64,000 nucleotides of DNA from Flavobacterium sp. (GCA_016787805.1 JAEUTY010000010.1:53899-117898), one strand, 5' to 3'; positions 42,713-52,509 are shown, counted from the stretch's first letter. Notes: generated by a model not told the origin, from the sequence alone. Made by a program: numbers and translations.

Positions 42713-43345
42713 ATGAAAGTAATTATCGCCTTTTTAAGCTTGTTCAGCTTTCAAATGTATGCTCAAAGTACTGAAATGTTCATTAATTATGGTGAATCAA
42801 TTCAATTAAATGAAGTGCATGAAACTGCAAACTTTACTATTTCGGGCGAAGATACATCAGTTATTCTAAAAAGTACAGAAATTAATAGTTTCATTTTCTC
42901 TAAACCAGGAAAATACAAAATAGCAATTGCAGTTAAAGAACCTTTTACGGCGGGTGATTGTAGTCATCCTAGTTTGCCAAAAGAAATTAACTTAACGGTT
43001 GGCCGAACTAAGATGCATTTTGATGCTGATAAAATTCAATTTTCTTCACCCATCATCAAAAATAAGAGCATGGACGGAACAACACTTAAAATACCGGTTT
43101 TTATTGAAACTTTTGACGGTAAACCGATAGTTTTAAATAATGAAGTAGTTAATGTTGCAGGAATAGGCTCTTCGTTGATCGCAAAGTTAAACACTACAAC
43201 CTTTGAATTTTCAGAAGGATTACATATTCTAACTTATACTTTAAGTGGGAAAGTTTCAGAAAACGCCTATTTAATGTTTGATTTTATCAATGCTGAAGGC
43301 AAAATACAATCGGTTGCGATGCATAATCCTGTACAAAATCAGTAA
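42713..43345 (+). CDS. Exported protein of duplicated unit B (paralogue of 38124-38756)
   Basis: A 210-aa exported protein (signal peptide MKVIIAFLSLFSFQMYAQ) that aligns along its whole length with the 210-aa protein at 38124. It has the same order of strands: FINYGESIQLNEV, FIFSKPGKYKI, DCSHPSLPKEI, GIGSSLIAKL and YLMFDFINAEGKIQ. Identity is moderate, roughly a third to a half by eye, so the duplication is not recent. It ends TAATG, with its stop overlapping the start of the propeller gene by one base. The function is not recognised. Confidence 0.8.
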   Translation: MKVIIAFLSLFSFQMYAQSTEMFINYGESIQLNEVHETANFTISGEDTSVILKSTEINSFIFSKPGKYKIAIAVKEPFTAGDCSHPSLPKEINLTVGRTKMHFDADKIQFSSPIIKNKSMDGTTLKIPVFIETFDGKPIVLNNEVVNVAGIGSSLIAKLNTTTFEFSEGLHILTYTLSGKVSENAYLMFDFINAEGKIQSVAMHNPVQNQ

Positions 43346-46272
43346 TGAAAAAGCTACTTTACATATTTTTATTAGCGCTTCTTTTTTTGAGTAGTACTTC
43401 AATTGCACAATGCGGACAACCTAGTTGTAATCCCAATACTGGAATTTTGTCCAATGATAATGCGACAGATATTGCCTACGACAACATGGGTTCAGCATTT
43501 CACTCTACATATATCAAAGAACCTAATGGTGGATGGAAAGTTTGGGGAGAATTTATGGCGAACAATGGAGCAGACAATGCATTAACACCTCAAACATTCA
43601 ATTCGACTAATTATCCTGCATTAACTGGATCGATTTATAAAATGGGAATGGGATCTGATTTTGGTTTGAATGTGCAATTGATAGTTTTAACCTCTGATGG
43701 TTTATTTGTTTTAGGTAATGAAGGTGCGGTAATTAGTGATGCTTTGACATCGTCTTCCGTTTTTCAAAAAATTTCGGTCAACGGAAAATTAGATGGATTG
43801 CCAACAGGCGTTTCTCCGGATGATGTAAAAATGATGTTTGTTGCAAATAGAACTATAACAATTACTACTTGTATTGGTGAAGTTTATGTTTTATCACAAT
43901 ACGTTAATATCCGTGGAAATGGCGGAACAGGAAATGCAACACAATGGAGTCGAGTAATGGTCAATGCAACAACACCATTGACTGATGTAATTGTTGCAAG
44001 AGGAACTTCTTCTGTTGGATTTGCATTAAAATCTGATGGCACTATTTGGACTTGGGGTGATGATACTTATTTAGGCGATGGATTGAATCCAATTGATCGA
44101 AATTTTGCTGCCCAAATGATTTTACCTGTAGGAATACCCGGAATTAAGATGATTCAAGCTACTAACAGTAATTATAACTTGTTTGGATCTACTAGAGTTT
44201 CTTATTTTGTAGTAGGTTTCGACAAAAAAGTATATTCATTGGGAAGTAATAATTATGGACAATTAGGTGACAGAACTTCAACCAACCGAACCGTTTGGGT
44301 CAATGCAAAAAATCCTGATAATACAATAATTACTGATGCAGCGTGGATTTCTTCTAATGAACATGACGAAAATTTGGCGGCACTCGCTGTTATAAAAACC
44401 AATGGTGTTATTTATACAGCTGGATGTAATAGTTTTTTTATGATTGGAAGAACTGAAGGTGGCGATTTAATAGAAGGAGCAATCAATTATTTGGATGTCC
44501 CTACAGGTATAACAAATTCTGATTTCATCACCTTTGTTGAAGTTGGCGGTCATACTTGTGCATTAATAAAGCAATGTTACTCAAGGTATGGTTATGTAGG
44601 TCACCGAGTACGCGGATCAATTGGTGATGGCACCGATGTAAATGAAACCATTTCGTCATATGATTTCACTTCGCCTCCTGAAATTGCCGTATGTGGAGCG
44701 CAATATCTTCAACCAGTTGTAACAACTAATAGCCCAATTTGTCCAGGTCAAGATGCTATTTATACTGTAACAGCAACACCTGGTGATATTTTGACTTACA
44801 ACATTAATGGCGGAGCATCACAAACAATTACTATTGCAGCTTCTGGTACCTCACAAATTATTGTTCCTAATGCTACTACGAATCAGCAAATCAATTTTAC
44901 ACAAATTTTTAGTATCAATACAACTTGCGAATACAATTTAGCTATAGTTTCTATTGTTGATGTCGGAATTCCAGTTTTCACGCAAGTGCCACCAATTTGC
45001 TTTGGGTCGACGTTAAATCCTTTGCCGTTGGTTTCTAATAATGGAATTGTAGGAACTTGGTCGCCAGCTATCAACAATACGCAAACAACAACCTACACGT
45101 TTACCCCAACTTCTGGAGTTTGTTCGACAACAGCAACGATGACTATTACTGTTTTTGAAATCAATACAACTGTAGCCAATTTTGCTCAAGTCGGACCGAT
45201 ATGTGCTGGTGATACAATTGCATTACCATCCGTTTCCACAAATGGCGTGATAGGAAGTTGGTCGCCTTCATTTGATAACACCACAACCACAACTTACACA
45301 TTTACACCTAATTTGCAGTGTGTTAATCCAATTCAAATGACGGTTGTAGTAAATCCTAAAGTTACACCGCAATTTACTCCAGTGGGACCAATTTGTGAAG
45401 GAACTAATTTACCAAATTTGCCAACTATTTCAACTGAAGGAATAACAGGAACTTGGTCGCCAGCCATCAATACTACCACCACCACAACCTATACTTTTAC
45501 ACCATCATCTAATTGGTGTGCAAATCTAACACAAATGACGATTGTTGTAAATCCAAAACTAACGCCACTATTTCCGAGTTTTGTAACTCAATGTTATGGA
45601 ACAACTAATTTTGTACTTCCAACGATTTCCAATAACGGAATTTCAGGAACATGGTCGCCACAATTTGATAATACACAATCGGGAACGTATACTTTTACTC
45701 CCAATTCACAGGAATGTGCTTTCGGAACTTCGGCACAAATTCAAGTGTTTGCAGATTTTAACTTTGATTATACTGTTTTCTGTCAAAACAACGACTTTTT
45801 TATTCAACTGCAATCGGATGATGTTGACCTATCTTCAACTATTATCAATTGGGAATATGATAACGCTACTATTTTTTCTGATGTTTTATTTAATGTTTCT
45901 AATTTTCTAGACAACAACCTTTCAAATGTTCAAATTCCGTTAGCATTAATGGTTACTGTTACTGATACCAACGGTTGTGATAAAACTAAAATGATTACTG
46001 TAAATAACCCTTTTTGCTCAATACCTAATGTTATTACTCCTAACGAAGATGAGTACAATAATTATTTTGACTTATCTCTTCTCAAACCAAAGCATTTAAT
46101 CATTTTTAATCGTTGGGGAAAAAAGGTATACGAAAAAGACAATTACCTAAACGAATGGTATGGTCAAAACGATTCCGGTGGAAAGCTTCCAGAAGGTGTT
46201 TACTTTTACCTAGTTGAATTGCCTGAAGAGACAAAAACAGGTTGGATACAAATACTAAGAGAAGAAAACTAG
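43345..46272 (+). CDS. Large T9SS type B surface protein B: RCC1-like propeller plus four Ig-like repeats
   Basis: A 975-aa exported protein with the same layout as the protein at 38761: signal peptide, RCC1-like propeller (about 25-450, VWGEFMANNG, WTWGDDTYLGDG, VYSLGSNNYGQLGDRT, YGYVGHRVRGSIGDGT), Ig-like repeats (F-x-QVPPICFG, GTWSPAINNTQTTTYTFTP) and a T9SS type B end (IPNVITPNEDEYNNYFDLS to WIQILREEN). It has one fewer repeat (four against five), which accounts for the 65-aa difference. The two propellers are close in sequence, and the repeats and ends have drifted more. The stop codon shares CTAG with the stop of the convergent gene. Confidence 0.85.
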   Translation: MKKLLYIFLLALLFLSSTSIAQCGQPSCNPNTGILSNDNATDIAYDNMGSAFHSTYIKEPNGGWKVWGEFMANNGADNALTPQTFNSTNYPALTGSIYKMGMGSDFGLNVQLIVLTSDGLFVLGNEGAVISDALTSSSVFQKISVNGKLDGLPTGVSPDDVKMMFVANRTITITTCIGEVYVLSQYVNIRGNGGTGNATQWSRVMVNATTPLTDVIVARGTSSVGFALKSDGTIWTWGDDTYLGDGLNPIDRNFAAQMILPVGIPGIKMIQATNSNYNLFGSTRVSYFVVGFDKKVYSLGSNNYGQLGDRTSTNRTVWVNAKNPDNTIITDAAWISSNEHDENLAALAVIKTNGVIYTAGCNSFFMIGRTEGGDLIEGAINYLDVPTGITNSDFITFVEVGGHTCALIKQCYSRYGYVGHRVRGSIGDGTDVNETISSYDFTSPPEIAVCGAQYLQPVVTTNSPICPGQDAIYTVTATPGDILTYNINGGASQTITIAASGTSQIIVPNATTNQQINFTQIFSINTTCEYNLAIVSIVDVGIPVFTQVPPICFGSTLNPLPLVSNNGIVGTWSPAINNTQTTTYTFTPTSGVCSTTATMTITVFEINTTVANFAQVGPICAGDTIALPSVSTNGVIGSWSPSFDNTTTTTYTFTPNLQCVNPIQMTVVVNPKVTPQFTPVGPICEGTNLPNLPTISTEGITGTWSPAINTTTTTTYTFTPSSNWCANLTQMTIVVNPKLTPLFPSFVTQCYGTTNFVLPTISNNGISGTWSPQFDNTQSGTYTFTPNSQECAFGTSAQIQVFADFNFDYTVFCQNNDFFIQLQSDDVDLSSTIINWEYDNATIFSDVLFNVSNFLDNNLSNVQIPLALMVTVTDTNGCDKTKMITVNNPFCSIPNVITPNEDEYNNYFDLSLLKPKHLIIFNRWGKKVYEKDNYLNEWYGQNDSGGKLPEGVYFYLVELPEETKTGWIQILREEN

Positions 46273-46592
46273 ATCATTTTTAACCATCTCTGGAAAAAAT
46301 TACCCAAAAGAGGTAAGGGTTTCGTTTCGCCTTTTGCAGCGGTAAAAATACCGTAAATAGATAATACAGAAATAAATACCCACATTGGCGCAGCAATCAT
46401 TATGCTTTCAAAATGACTAATAGTTAGTCCTAATGTTATGAAAGTCAATGTGATACCTAATCCTTGTCGAATGTGAAACGAGGCATAAGCATTTTTACTT
46501 TCACTATTCATTGATAAAGATATAAGTGGTCCAACGATGAGGATATAGCTAATAATAGCTGCGGTTTTACCTTTGCTAATTTCCGATTCCAT
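46269..46592 (-). CDS. DUF4870-like small membrane protein
   Basis: A 107-aa protein with about three to four hydrophobic helices (IISYILIVGPLISLSMN, FHIRQGLGITLTFITLG). It resembles the DUF4870/Tic20-like family, whose members carry an HIRQG-type motif before a helix. No function is established. It is the last of three genes in a minus-strand operon: its ATG overlaps the stop of the dihydroorotase-like gene by one base, and its stop overlaps the stop of the convergent gene by two bases. Confidence 0.75.
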   Translation of the reverse strand: MESEISKGKTAAIISYILIVGPLISLSMNSESKNAYASFHIRQGLGITLTFITLGLTISHFESIMIAAPMWVFISVLSIYGIFTAAKGETKPLPLLGNFFQRWLKMI

Positions 46593-47842
46593 TATAAAAC
46601 TAGTTGATTATTATTGTAAATTCCAAGCGCTTTTCCTTTCATTTTAAATCCTAAAAAAGCTGAGTTTTTTGATTTTGAAAGAAGGAATTCTTTGGTAAAT
46701 TCCCATTCATTTTCGGTAGAAAACAAACTAATGTCAACTGTATTTCCCTCTTTAATTTCTGATGAATTGATGTTGAAAATAGATCTTCCAGCAGTTAACT
46801 TTTCGATGATAATCTTAGTTGGAAGTACTGTTCCCAAAGCTCCAAAAGCCGATTCTAAACCTACAGTTCCATATTTAGCTAAATCAAATTCCATTTTTTT
46901 GTGCTCGATATCGATTGGATTGTGATCGCTTGTAATACAGTCAATGGTTCCATCTAAAACACCATCAAGTAATGCCTTACAATCGGTGTTAGTACGCAAT
47001 GGTGGAAGTATTTTGTAACGCGAATCAAAAGTATCTAATTTTTCGTCAGTCAAAGTCAAATGATGCACAGCAACACTACAAGTCACGTTCAATCCTTTGG
47101 CTTTGGCTTCGCGAATCAATTGCACCGATTTCGCAGTTGAAATGGTTGGAATATGTAATTTTCCTCCTGTATATTCTAATAAAAATAAGTTGCGAGCCAC
47201 GATGAGTTCTTCTGCCAAATTCGGTATTCCTTTCAATCCCAATCGAGTAGAAACTATACCTTCATTGACAACACCATTTCCTTTGATTTTCTCATCTTGA
47301 CAAAAAGCAATCACCAAACCGTCAAAATCTTGTACATATTGCAAACCAATTTTCAATAAGTTGGCATTGGATAAACTTTTATTGTAATCGCCAAAAGCAA
47401 TCGCTCCAGCATTTTTCATATCAAATAATTCGGCCAAATCTGTACCTTCGCTATTCTTAGTCAAAGCTCCAATCGGATACAATTGAGTAGCAGAATTTCC
47501 CGCTTTTTGCTGTACAAAATGGACATGCGATTGATTGTCAATTACTGGATACGAGTTTGGTTGTAAAGCTATAGCTGTAAATCCACTTTTGGCTGCGACT
47601 TGTAATCCGTTGACTATAGTTTCTCTGTCTTCATAACCAGGTTCACCCAACGATACACTGCTGTCAAACCAACCTTGTGAAAGATGTAAATTCGAGAAAG
47701 TGACTTCCTCATAACCATCTTCTTTGGGTAATGTTGGTGCAATTTTTTCAAAAACCCCATTTTTAATTTTCACATCCACAACTTGATTGTGAAAAGTACT
47801 TTTCGGGTCAACAATCTTGGCTTGTCGGATAATTACGTTCAT
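46592..47842 (-). CDS. Dihydroorotase homologue lacking catalytic metal ligands
   Basis: A 416-aa member of the amidohydrolase/dihydroorotase family. The first metal-binding motif D-x-H-x-H-L-R-E-P-G reads DSSVSLGEPG here (residues 60-69), so both His are Ser and the substrate-binding Arg is Gly. Later segments are recognisable (VHHLTLTDEKLDTF, TSDHNPIDIEHKK). Loss of the His pair suggests no dihydroorotase activity. Similar degenerate copies exist in other bacteria and can act as structural partners of aspartate transcarbamoylase. I took ATG 47842, which overlaps the upstream stop as ATGA. A start at 47911 would overlap the previous gene by 73 bases. Confidence 0.85.
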   Translation of the reverse strand: MNVIIRQAKIVDPKSTFHNQVVDVKIKNGVFEKIAPTLPKEDGYEEVTFSNLHLSQGWFDSSVSLGEPGYEDRETIVNGLQVAAKSGFTAIALQPNSYPVIDNQSHVHFVQQKAGNSATQLYPIGALTKNSEGTDLAELFDMKNAGAIAFGDYNKSLSNANLLKIGLQYVQDFDGLVIAFCQDEKIKGNGVVNEGIVSTRLGLKGIPNLAEELIVARNLFLLEYTGGKLHIPTISTAKSVQLIREAKAKGLNVTCSVAVHHLTLTDEKLDTFDSRYKILPPLRTNTDCKALLDGVLDGTIDCITSDHNPIDIEHKKMEFDLAKYGTVGLESAFGALGTVLPTKIIIEKLTAGRSIFNINSSEIKEGNTVDISLFSTENEWEFTKEFLLSKSKNSAFLGFKMKGKALGIYNNNQLVL

Positions 47843-49779
47843 TTGACCAATTTTTGAATGAGTATTTCTATCACTAAAAACAATAAAGTTAAAACTACGA
47901 ACCATTTCCATATTTGGCTATCAGTTCGGTTGGTTTGTATGGTGTCAAAAATAGTTTCTAAATCGTTGAGTTCTTCAAATTCGCTAGCAGCGTTGGTATT
48001 CGGATTTGACAAATTACTTTCTGTTCGATCGTAGTTGAAACTAATATTATCCACCGAATTTGTATTGTTGAAAACGCCATAATTTCCAGCAATAGTTGGA
48101 TTGTCGTTGAAAGTCAATTTTACTTTATTATTCAATATTTGTTGCACAGGTATAAAATTGCCTTTAGCGTTATTTTGACTGTTTTTGATGCTCACAATTT
48201 CGTCTTTCGATAGTAAAGTTTCCACTACAGTAGATTGATTTTTACCAATCGTAAATGATTTCACGCCAGTTTTTTGAGTGTTTTGCGCCATGTTGTAAAA
48301 CGTTGGAACTATCAAAGGCGAATTCTGAAAATTACTATTCGACTTATTTATTGGTGCCGAAAAGACAAATACCGAAGAAAGTCCGTTTTGAAACGCCGAC
48401 AAGAAAGGCGATTGATCGTTATTACCCAAAATAATAGACGCTGTTGAAGCTATGTCAAACGAACTTTTGGTCGTTGGATACTGAAAATTATCGACTTTTT
48501 TCTCAAAAACACTACTAAATAATGGATGACTGAAATTGATTTTGGTCATCGTTTTTTCTGCATTGACCAAGGATTTGAATTGAATCGAACCAAAACTCGA
48601 TAAGAAACTATTGATGTTCGTCACCGCATTTTCTGCTGAAGGAATGAAAATCACATTGCCTCCTTTTTCCACAAACGATTTTAAGGTAGTTTGCAAGGCT
48701 TGTGGAATTTCAGAGATTTCATTCAGCACTATCGCATCTTGTTTGTCAATAGCATTATAATCGAGTGAACTCAAGGTGTAATTGGTGTAATTGAATTCGT
48801 CGCTGGTGTAAATGCGACTCAAGAAACTACTTTTTTCTGCATCGCCAACACTAATCACATTACTTTTTTCAGGTTTGGATAAGCTGAAATAATAGGTGTT
48901 GTCGTAGTCTAAACCATTATCTGAAACCGCAACATAACCATGAAAATTCTCTTTCGGAATAGCGAAATTCAAGGTTTTAGTGTTGTTTTCAAAATTGACT
49001 AAAGTTTTGGCAATGAGTTTGTTTTGGTTGTAAAGCGCTACTGAAACGTCTTTGTTTTTATCGCCAAAAGCATCAATTTTTACTCCAATTTCATAGAAAT
49101 TATCTAAGGTTTGATTGATGAAAACGCTATCAACAGCAACATTGTTTTCTTGTTCGGCTTCGGGCATATAGAAAAACACATTGTCTTCTTTTTTGAAGCT
49201 CTTTAACTGATTTTCTTTCAATCCTAAAGCATCAGTAATCACAATAATGTCTTTGTTGAAAGCCGATTTTCGAGCATTTATTTTGGCTAAAATATTGTCA
49301 ATTTGAAACGGAGTTGCACTGTAACTCATGTTTTGCAAATCTTGCTGAATGGCTTTGATACTAGTGTTGTAGTAATTGTCGGAATTGGTCAATATCGAAA
49401 AATTGATGTTTTCTGGAGTATGTTCCAACAAATCTTGTAGAGCACGTTTGAGCAGTTCTCCTTTTTTCCCTTTGGCTTGCATACTGAACGAATTGTCGAG
49501 TATAATGTACATTTCATTGCCTGCATTTTTGTTGTCTTTGGCTTTGAAAAAAGGTTGCGCAAAAGCCAAAATCATGGCTGTTAAAAGCAATAATCGTGTA
49601 GCGAGTAACAAGTATTTTTTGAGTTTAGAACTTTTTCGGGTTTGAATGGCAAGTTCTTTCAAAAACTTTACATTAGTAAAAAGTTCTTTTTTGAATTTTC
49701 GCAATTGAAAAAGATGCACCAGAATTGGAATGACCAATAAGAAAAGGAAGTATAAAAACTCTGGATGTTTGAATTGCAT
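47839..49779 (-). CDS. BatA-like membrane protein with vWA-type domain
   Basis: A 646-aa inner-membrane protein. It opens with the BatA N-terminal signature FKHPEFLYFLFLLVIPILVHLFQLRKFK, then a membrane helix (LLLATRLLLLTAMILAFAQP). A von Willebrand A-like domain follows, with MYIILDNSFSM (D-x-S-x-S MIDAS loop) and DIIVITDALG. A long periplasmic stretch and a last membrane helix (KWFVVLTLLFLVIEILIQKL) complete it. BatA-like proteins work with MoxR ATPases in aerotolerance or envelope functions, but no moxR gene is in the window. It is the first gene of the operon with the dihydroorotase homologue. Confidence 0.82.
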   Translation of the reverse strand: MQFKHPEFLYFLFLLVIPILVHLFQLRKFKKELFTNVKFLKELAIQTRKSSKLKKYLLLATRLLLLTAMILAFAQPFFKAKDNKNAGNEMYIILDNSFSMQAKGKKGELLKRALQDLLEHTPENINFSILTNSDNYYNTSIKAIQQDLQNMSYSATPFQIDNILAKINARKSAFNKDIIVITDALGLKENQLKSFKKEDNVFFYMPEAEQENNVAVDSVFINQTLDNFYEIGVKIDAFGDKNKDVSVALYNQNKLIAKTLVNFENNTKTLNFAIPKENFHGYVAVSDNGLDYDNTYYFSLSKPEKSNVISVGDAEKSSFLSRIYTSDEFNYTNYTLSSLDYNAIDKQDAIVLNEISEIPQALQTTLKSFVEKGGNVIFIPSAENAVTNINSFLSSFGSIQFKSLVNAEKTMTKINFSHPLFSSVFEKKVDNFQYPTTKSSFDIASTASIILGNNDQSPFLSAFQNGLSSVFVFSAPINKSNSNFQNSPLIVPTFYNMAQNTQKTGVKSFTIGKNQSTVVETLLSKDEIVSIKNSQNNAKGNFIPVQQILNNKVKLTFNDNPTIAGNYGVFNNTNSVDNISFNYDRTESNLSNPNTNAASEFEELNDLETIFDTIQTNRTDSQIWKWFVVLTLLFLVIEILIQKLVK

Positions 49780-49853
49780 TTTTTATATTGATTGGTCAAA
49801 AATACAAATAAGTTTGAAAACTTTCGACGATGTTAAAAAAGATTTATGATTTC

Positions 49854-51056
49854 TTACTCTTCATTCGACGTAGTGTCTTTCAAGGTAAATGGATAATCAC
49901 CAAAAAGTACCGACAAGCGTTTTACTTGATACGTTTTACGCGTAAACTTGTTAGATAACGCAATGATAACCGCATTTTCTTTTCGTAAAGTGATGTACGA
50001 CGACGTATTTCCGTGCCACCAACCATTGTGGTAAAAGATTTTAATGCCATTATCCCATTCACGCAAACGAATACCTAAACCGTAATTTTTAATTCCTTTT
50101 GATTCGTAACTATAGCCTCTGTAAACTTGGTCAAGCAAGGATTTGTTCAAAAAATTCGGATCATTACGTGCCAAGTCAAATTTCAATAAATCGCGTGGTG
50201 TTGAATAGATGTTTTTGTCACCATATACATTATCCAAATAATCAAAAGGATAAATATCGTAATTCCATTTGTAAGAAGGTGTGGCTTTGCTGATTTTGGA
50301 AGTTTCATCAAAAACAAATGTGTTTTTCATTCCCAACGGGCTAAAAATGATTTGTTTCATGGCTTTGGCAAACTTTAATCCAGTCGCTTTTTCAATAATT
50401 AATGCTAACAAAACATAATTAGTATTGTTGTATACAAAATGAGTGTCAGTTGGATGATCTAACGGGAATTTTTTGGTAATTAATAAATTTAAAATATCTT
50501 GATTAGTGATGTTTTTCGACTTGTCCCACACTTTATCATCGTCGGTAAAATAGTTGTATTTTTTTAAACCACTTCGGTGATTGAGTAAAGTTCTAATCGT
50601 TACTTTTGGATAGGGAAATTCTTTGAAAATAGTGGTTAATTTTTGATCTAAATCGAGTTTGCCTGCTTCAATCAATTTCAAAATAGCGGAAGCGGTGAGC
50701 ACTTTACTAACCGAAGCAATGTGTAGTGGCGTTTCGGGCGAATTTAAAATATTGTTTTCCTTGTCGGCGTAACCATTGTATTTTTCATAAATGATTTGTC
50801 CGTTTTGAGCAACCAAAAAACTGATGTTTTCAAAATCATTGGCATAATTATCGGTAAAGAAATTTTCAATTTGTGTTTTTTTCTCCTTAATGTAATTATC
50901 GGATAATTTTGGATATTCCTTCGTAGAAGGAATCATTGAAAAAGGTAACATTTCAACTGCTTCGTCTTCGGAAGAGTTGCCTTTACGGTCTTTGTCGCAG
51001 CTGGAAAAAAGAAATAGAACTAAAAGTGAATATAAAAAGGGTTTGATTGATTGCAT
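49854..51056 (-). CDS. Serine hydrolase, class C beta-lactamase family, lipoprotein
   Basis: A penicillin-binding-protein-like serine hydrolase (400 aa). The lipoprotein signal is FSSC (Cys20). Active-site motifs are S-x-x-K (SVSK, Ser115 and Lys118), Y-x-N (VYNNTNY) and H-x-G (YHNGWWHG), the set seen in class C beta-lactamase-like esterases and peptidases. It probably acts on peptidoglycan-derived or ester substrates in the periplasm, and true beta-lactamase activity is not implied. I chose ATG 51056 because the -7 element at 51075-51082 puts the transcription start at about 51070, after the ATG at 51077 and almost at the one at 51068. Confidence 0.85.
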   Translation of the reverse strand: MQSIKPFLYSLLVLFLFSSCDKDRKGNSSEDEAVEMLPFSMIPSTKEYPKLSDNYIKEKKTQIENFFTDNYANDFENISFLVAQNGQIIYEKYNGYADKENNILNSPETPLHIASVSKVLTASAILKLIEAGKLDLDQKLTTIFKEFPYPKVTIRTLLNHRSGLKKYNYFTDDDKVWDKSKNITNQDILNLLITKKFPLDHPTDTHFVYNNTNYVLLALIIEKATGLKFAKAMKQIIFSPLGMKNTFVFDETSKISKATPSYKWNYDIYPFDYLDNVYGDKNIYSTPRDLLKFDLARNDPNFLNKSLLDQVYRGYSYESKGIKNYGLGIRLREWDNGIKIFYHNGWWHGNTSSYITLRKENAVIIALSNKFTRKTYQVKRLSVLFGDYPFTLKDTTSNEE

Positions 51057-51074
51057 TGTTGATGACATAAAAGG

Positions 51075-51082
51075 CAAATATA
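51075..51082 (-). promoter_or_regulatory. Serine hydrolase -7 element (TATATTTG)
   Basis: Perfect TAnnTTTG on the minus strand, 18 bases before ATG 51056. No spaced TTG. Confidence 0.45.
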
Positions 51083-51200
51083 GCCATCCACTTCCTAAAA
51101 AAAACCTAAAAAAATAGCGTAGTTATTACCAATTTTTCAACATTTTTCTAAGTGCTTATTTATCAGTAACAAACAAAGATTTTTTTTCGATTAAAAAGTT

Positions 51201-51230
51201 TTGAAAACGTTTGCGATACAACTACTTTTG
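51201..51230 (+). promoter_or_regulatory. Promoter of the saccharopine dehydrogenase-like gene
   Basis: TTG, 19 bases, TACTTTTG: a full Bacteroidota promoter match, with a leader of about 18 bases before the ATG at 51254. Confidence 0.65.
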
Positions 51231-51253
51231 ACGCACCAAAAAAAGCATTCAAA

Positions 51254-52456
51254 ATGAAGTTCGGAATTATCAAAGAAAGAAAAAATCCACCCGACAGAAG
51301 AGTGGTATTTACTCCAGAAGAATTGGTTCGTTTGCAAAATGAACATCCAGAAGCATCCATTAAAGTAGAATCATCAGATATTCGTGTTTTTACCGATGAG
51401 CAATACCAAAATTTAGGCTTGGAAGTAACTACTAATATGAACGATTGTGATGTGTTGTTTGGTGTAAAAGAAATTCCAGTTGATGCCTTGATTCCGAATA
51501 AAAAATACTTTTTCTTTTCACATACAATTAAATTTCAAGCACACAACCGGAAATTATTGCAAGCAATTTTAGACAAAAATATCGAATTGTATGACCATGA
51601 AACCATCGTTGATGCTAACAATAAACGCTTAATTGGTTTTGGGCGATACGCCGGAATTGTGGGCGCATACAACGGTTTTAGAGGATTCGGAATCAAATAC
51701 GAACTATTCAATTTGCCCAAAGCAGAAACCTTGAGCGGAAAAGACGAATTGATTGCACGATTAAAACGTCAAACGCTTCCCAATATCAAAATTGTTCTTA
51801 CAGGTCACGGAAAAGTAGGGATGGGCGCTAAAGAAATTCTCGATGGAATGAAAATCAAAGAGGTTTCGGTAGATGATTTCCTTACAAAAGTGTTTACGCA
51901 ACCCGTTTATACCCAAATTGATGTGTTGGATTACAACAAACGTTTGGATGGAAAAGTGTTGGATAACCAAGATTTTTACAAAAACCCAACTGAATATACT
52001 TCTGATTTTGAGCGTTTTACCAAAGTAGCAGATGTGTTTATGGCTGGACATTTTCATGGTAATAACGCTCCTGATATCTTGACTCGTGATATGTTATTAG
52101 CTCCTGACTGCAAAATTAAAGTCGTAGCCGATATTTCTTGCGATGTTGACGGGCCAATTGCTTGTACGATAAAAGCGTCGACCATTGCAGATCCGTTTTT
52201 TGGTTATTTGCCTTTTGAAAATAAAGAAGTTCCTTTCACACATCCGGGTTCAATTATGGTAATGTCGGTTGATAATTTACCTTGCGAATTGCCCAAAGAT
52301 GCGAGCGAAGGTTTTGGTGAAATGTTTATGAAACATGTAATTCCAGCTTTTTTCAATGGTGATAAAGATGGAATTTTGCAACGCGCCAAGATTACCGAAA
52401 ATGGTAAACTCACGCCCAGATTTGCCTATTTGCAAGATTATGTGGATGGAAAATAA
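51254..52456 (+). CDS. Saccharopine/alanine dehydrogenase-like NAD(P)-binding oxidoreductase
   Basis: A 400-aa cytoplasmic enzyme of the alanine dehydrogenase/lysine-forming saccharopine dehydrogenase superfamily. The N-terminal half begins FGIIKERKNPPDRRVVFTPE, the usual AlaDh/PNT N-terminal start. The Rossmann part contains NIKIVLTGHGKVGMGAKEIL. The segment VVADISCDVDGPIACTIKAS resembles saccharopine dehydrogenase. The substrate could be saccharopine or a related amino acid. There is no partner lysine-pathway gene nearby, so the exact reaction is not settled. It is a single gene with a consensus promoter. Confidence 0.8.
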   Translation: MKFGIIKERKNPPDRRVVFTPEELVRLQNEHPEASIKVESSDIRVFTDEQYQNLGLEVTTNMNDCDVLFGVKEIPVDALIPNKKYFFFSHTIKFQAHNRKLLQAILDKNIELYDHETIVDANNKRLIGFGRYAGIVGAYNGFRGFGIKYELFNLPKAETLSGKDELIARLKRQTLPNIKIVLTGHGKVGMGAKEILDGMKIKEVSVDDFLTKVFTQPVYTQIDVLDYNKRLDGKVLDNQDFYKNPTEYTSDFERFTKVADVFMAGHFHGNNAPDILTRDMLLAPDCKIKVVADISCDVDGPIACTIKASTIADPFFGYLPFENKEVPFTHPGSIMVMSVDNLPCELPKDASEGFGEMFMKHVIPAFFNGDKDGILQRAKITENGKLTPRFAYLQDYVDGK

Positions 52457-52497
52457 GATCGGATTAAAGTTCTTCTATTTTCTATTTAGAGGTAAAT

Positions 52498-52509
52498 GAA
52501 AACGTTTTC
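52498..52509. promoter_or_regulatory. Palindromic operator candidate before the GH97 gene
   Basis: GAAAACGTTTTC is a perfect 12-bp palindrome, of the kind bound by LacI-family repressors. A related half-site (AATCGTTTTCC) lies about 30 bases downstream at 52529-52539. No LacI-type regulator is in the window. Confidence 0.4.
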
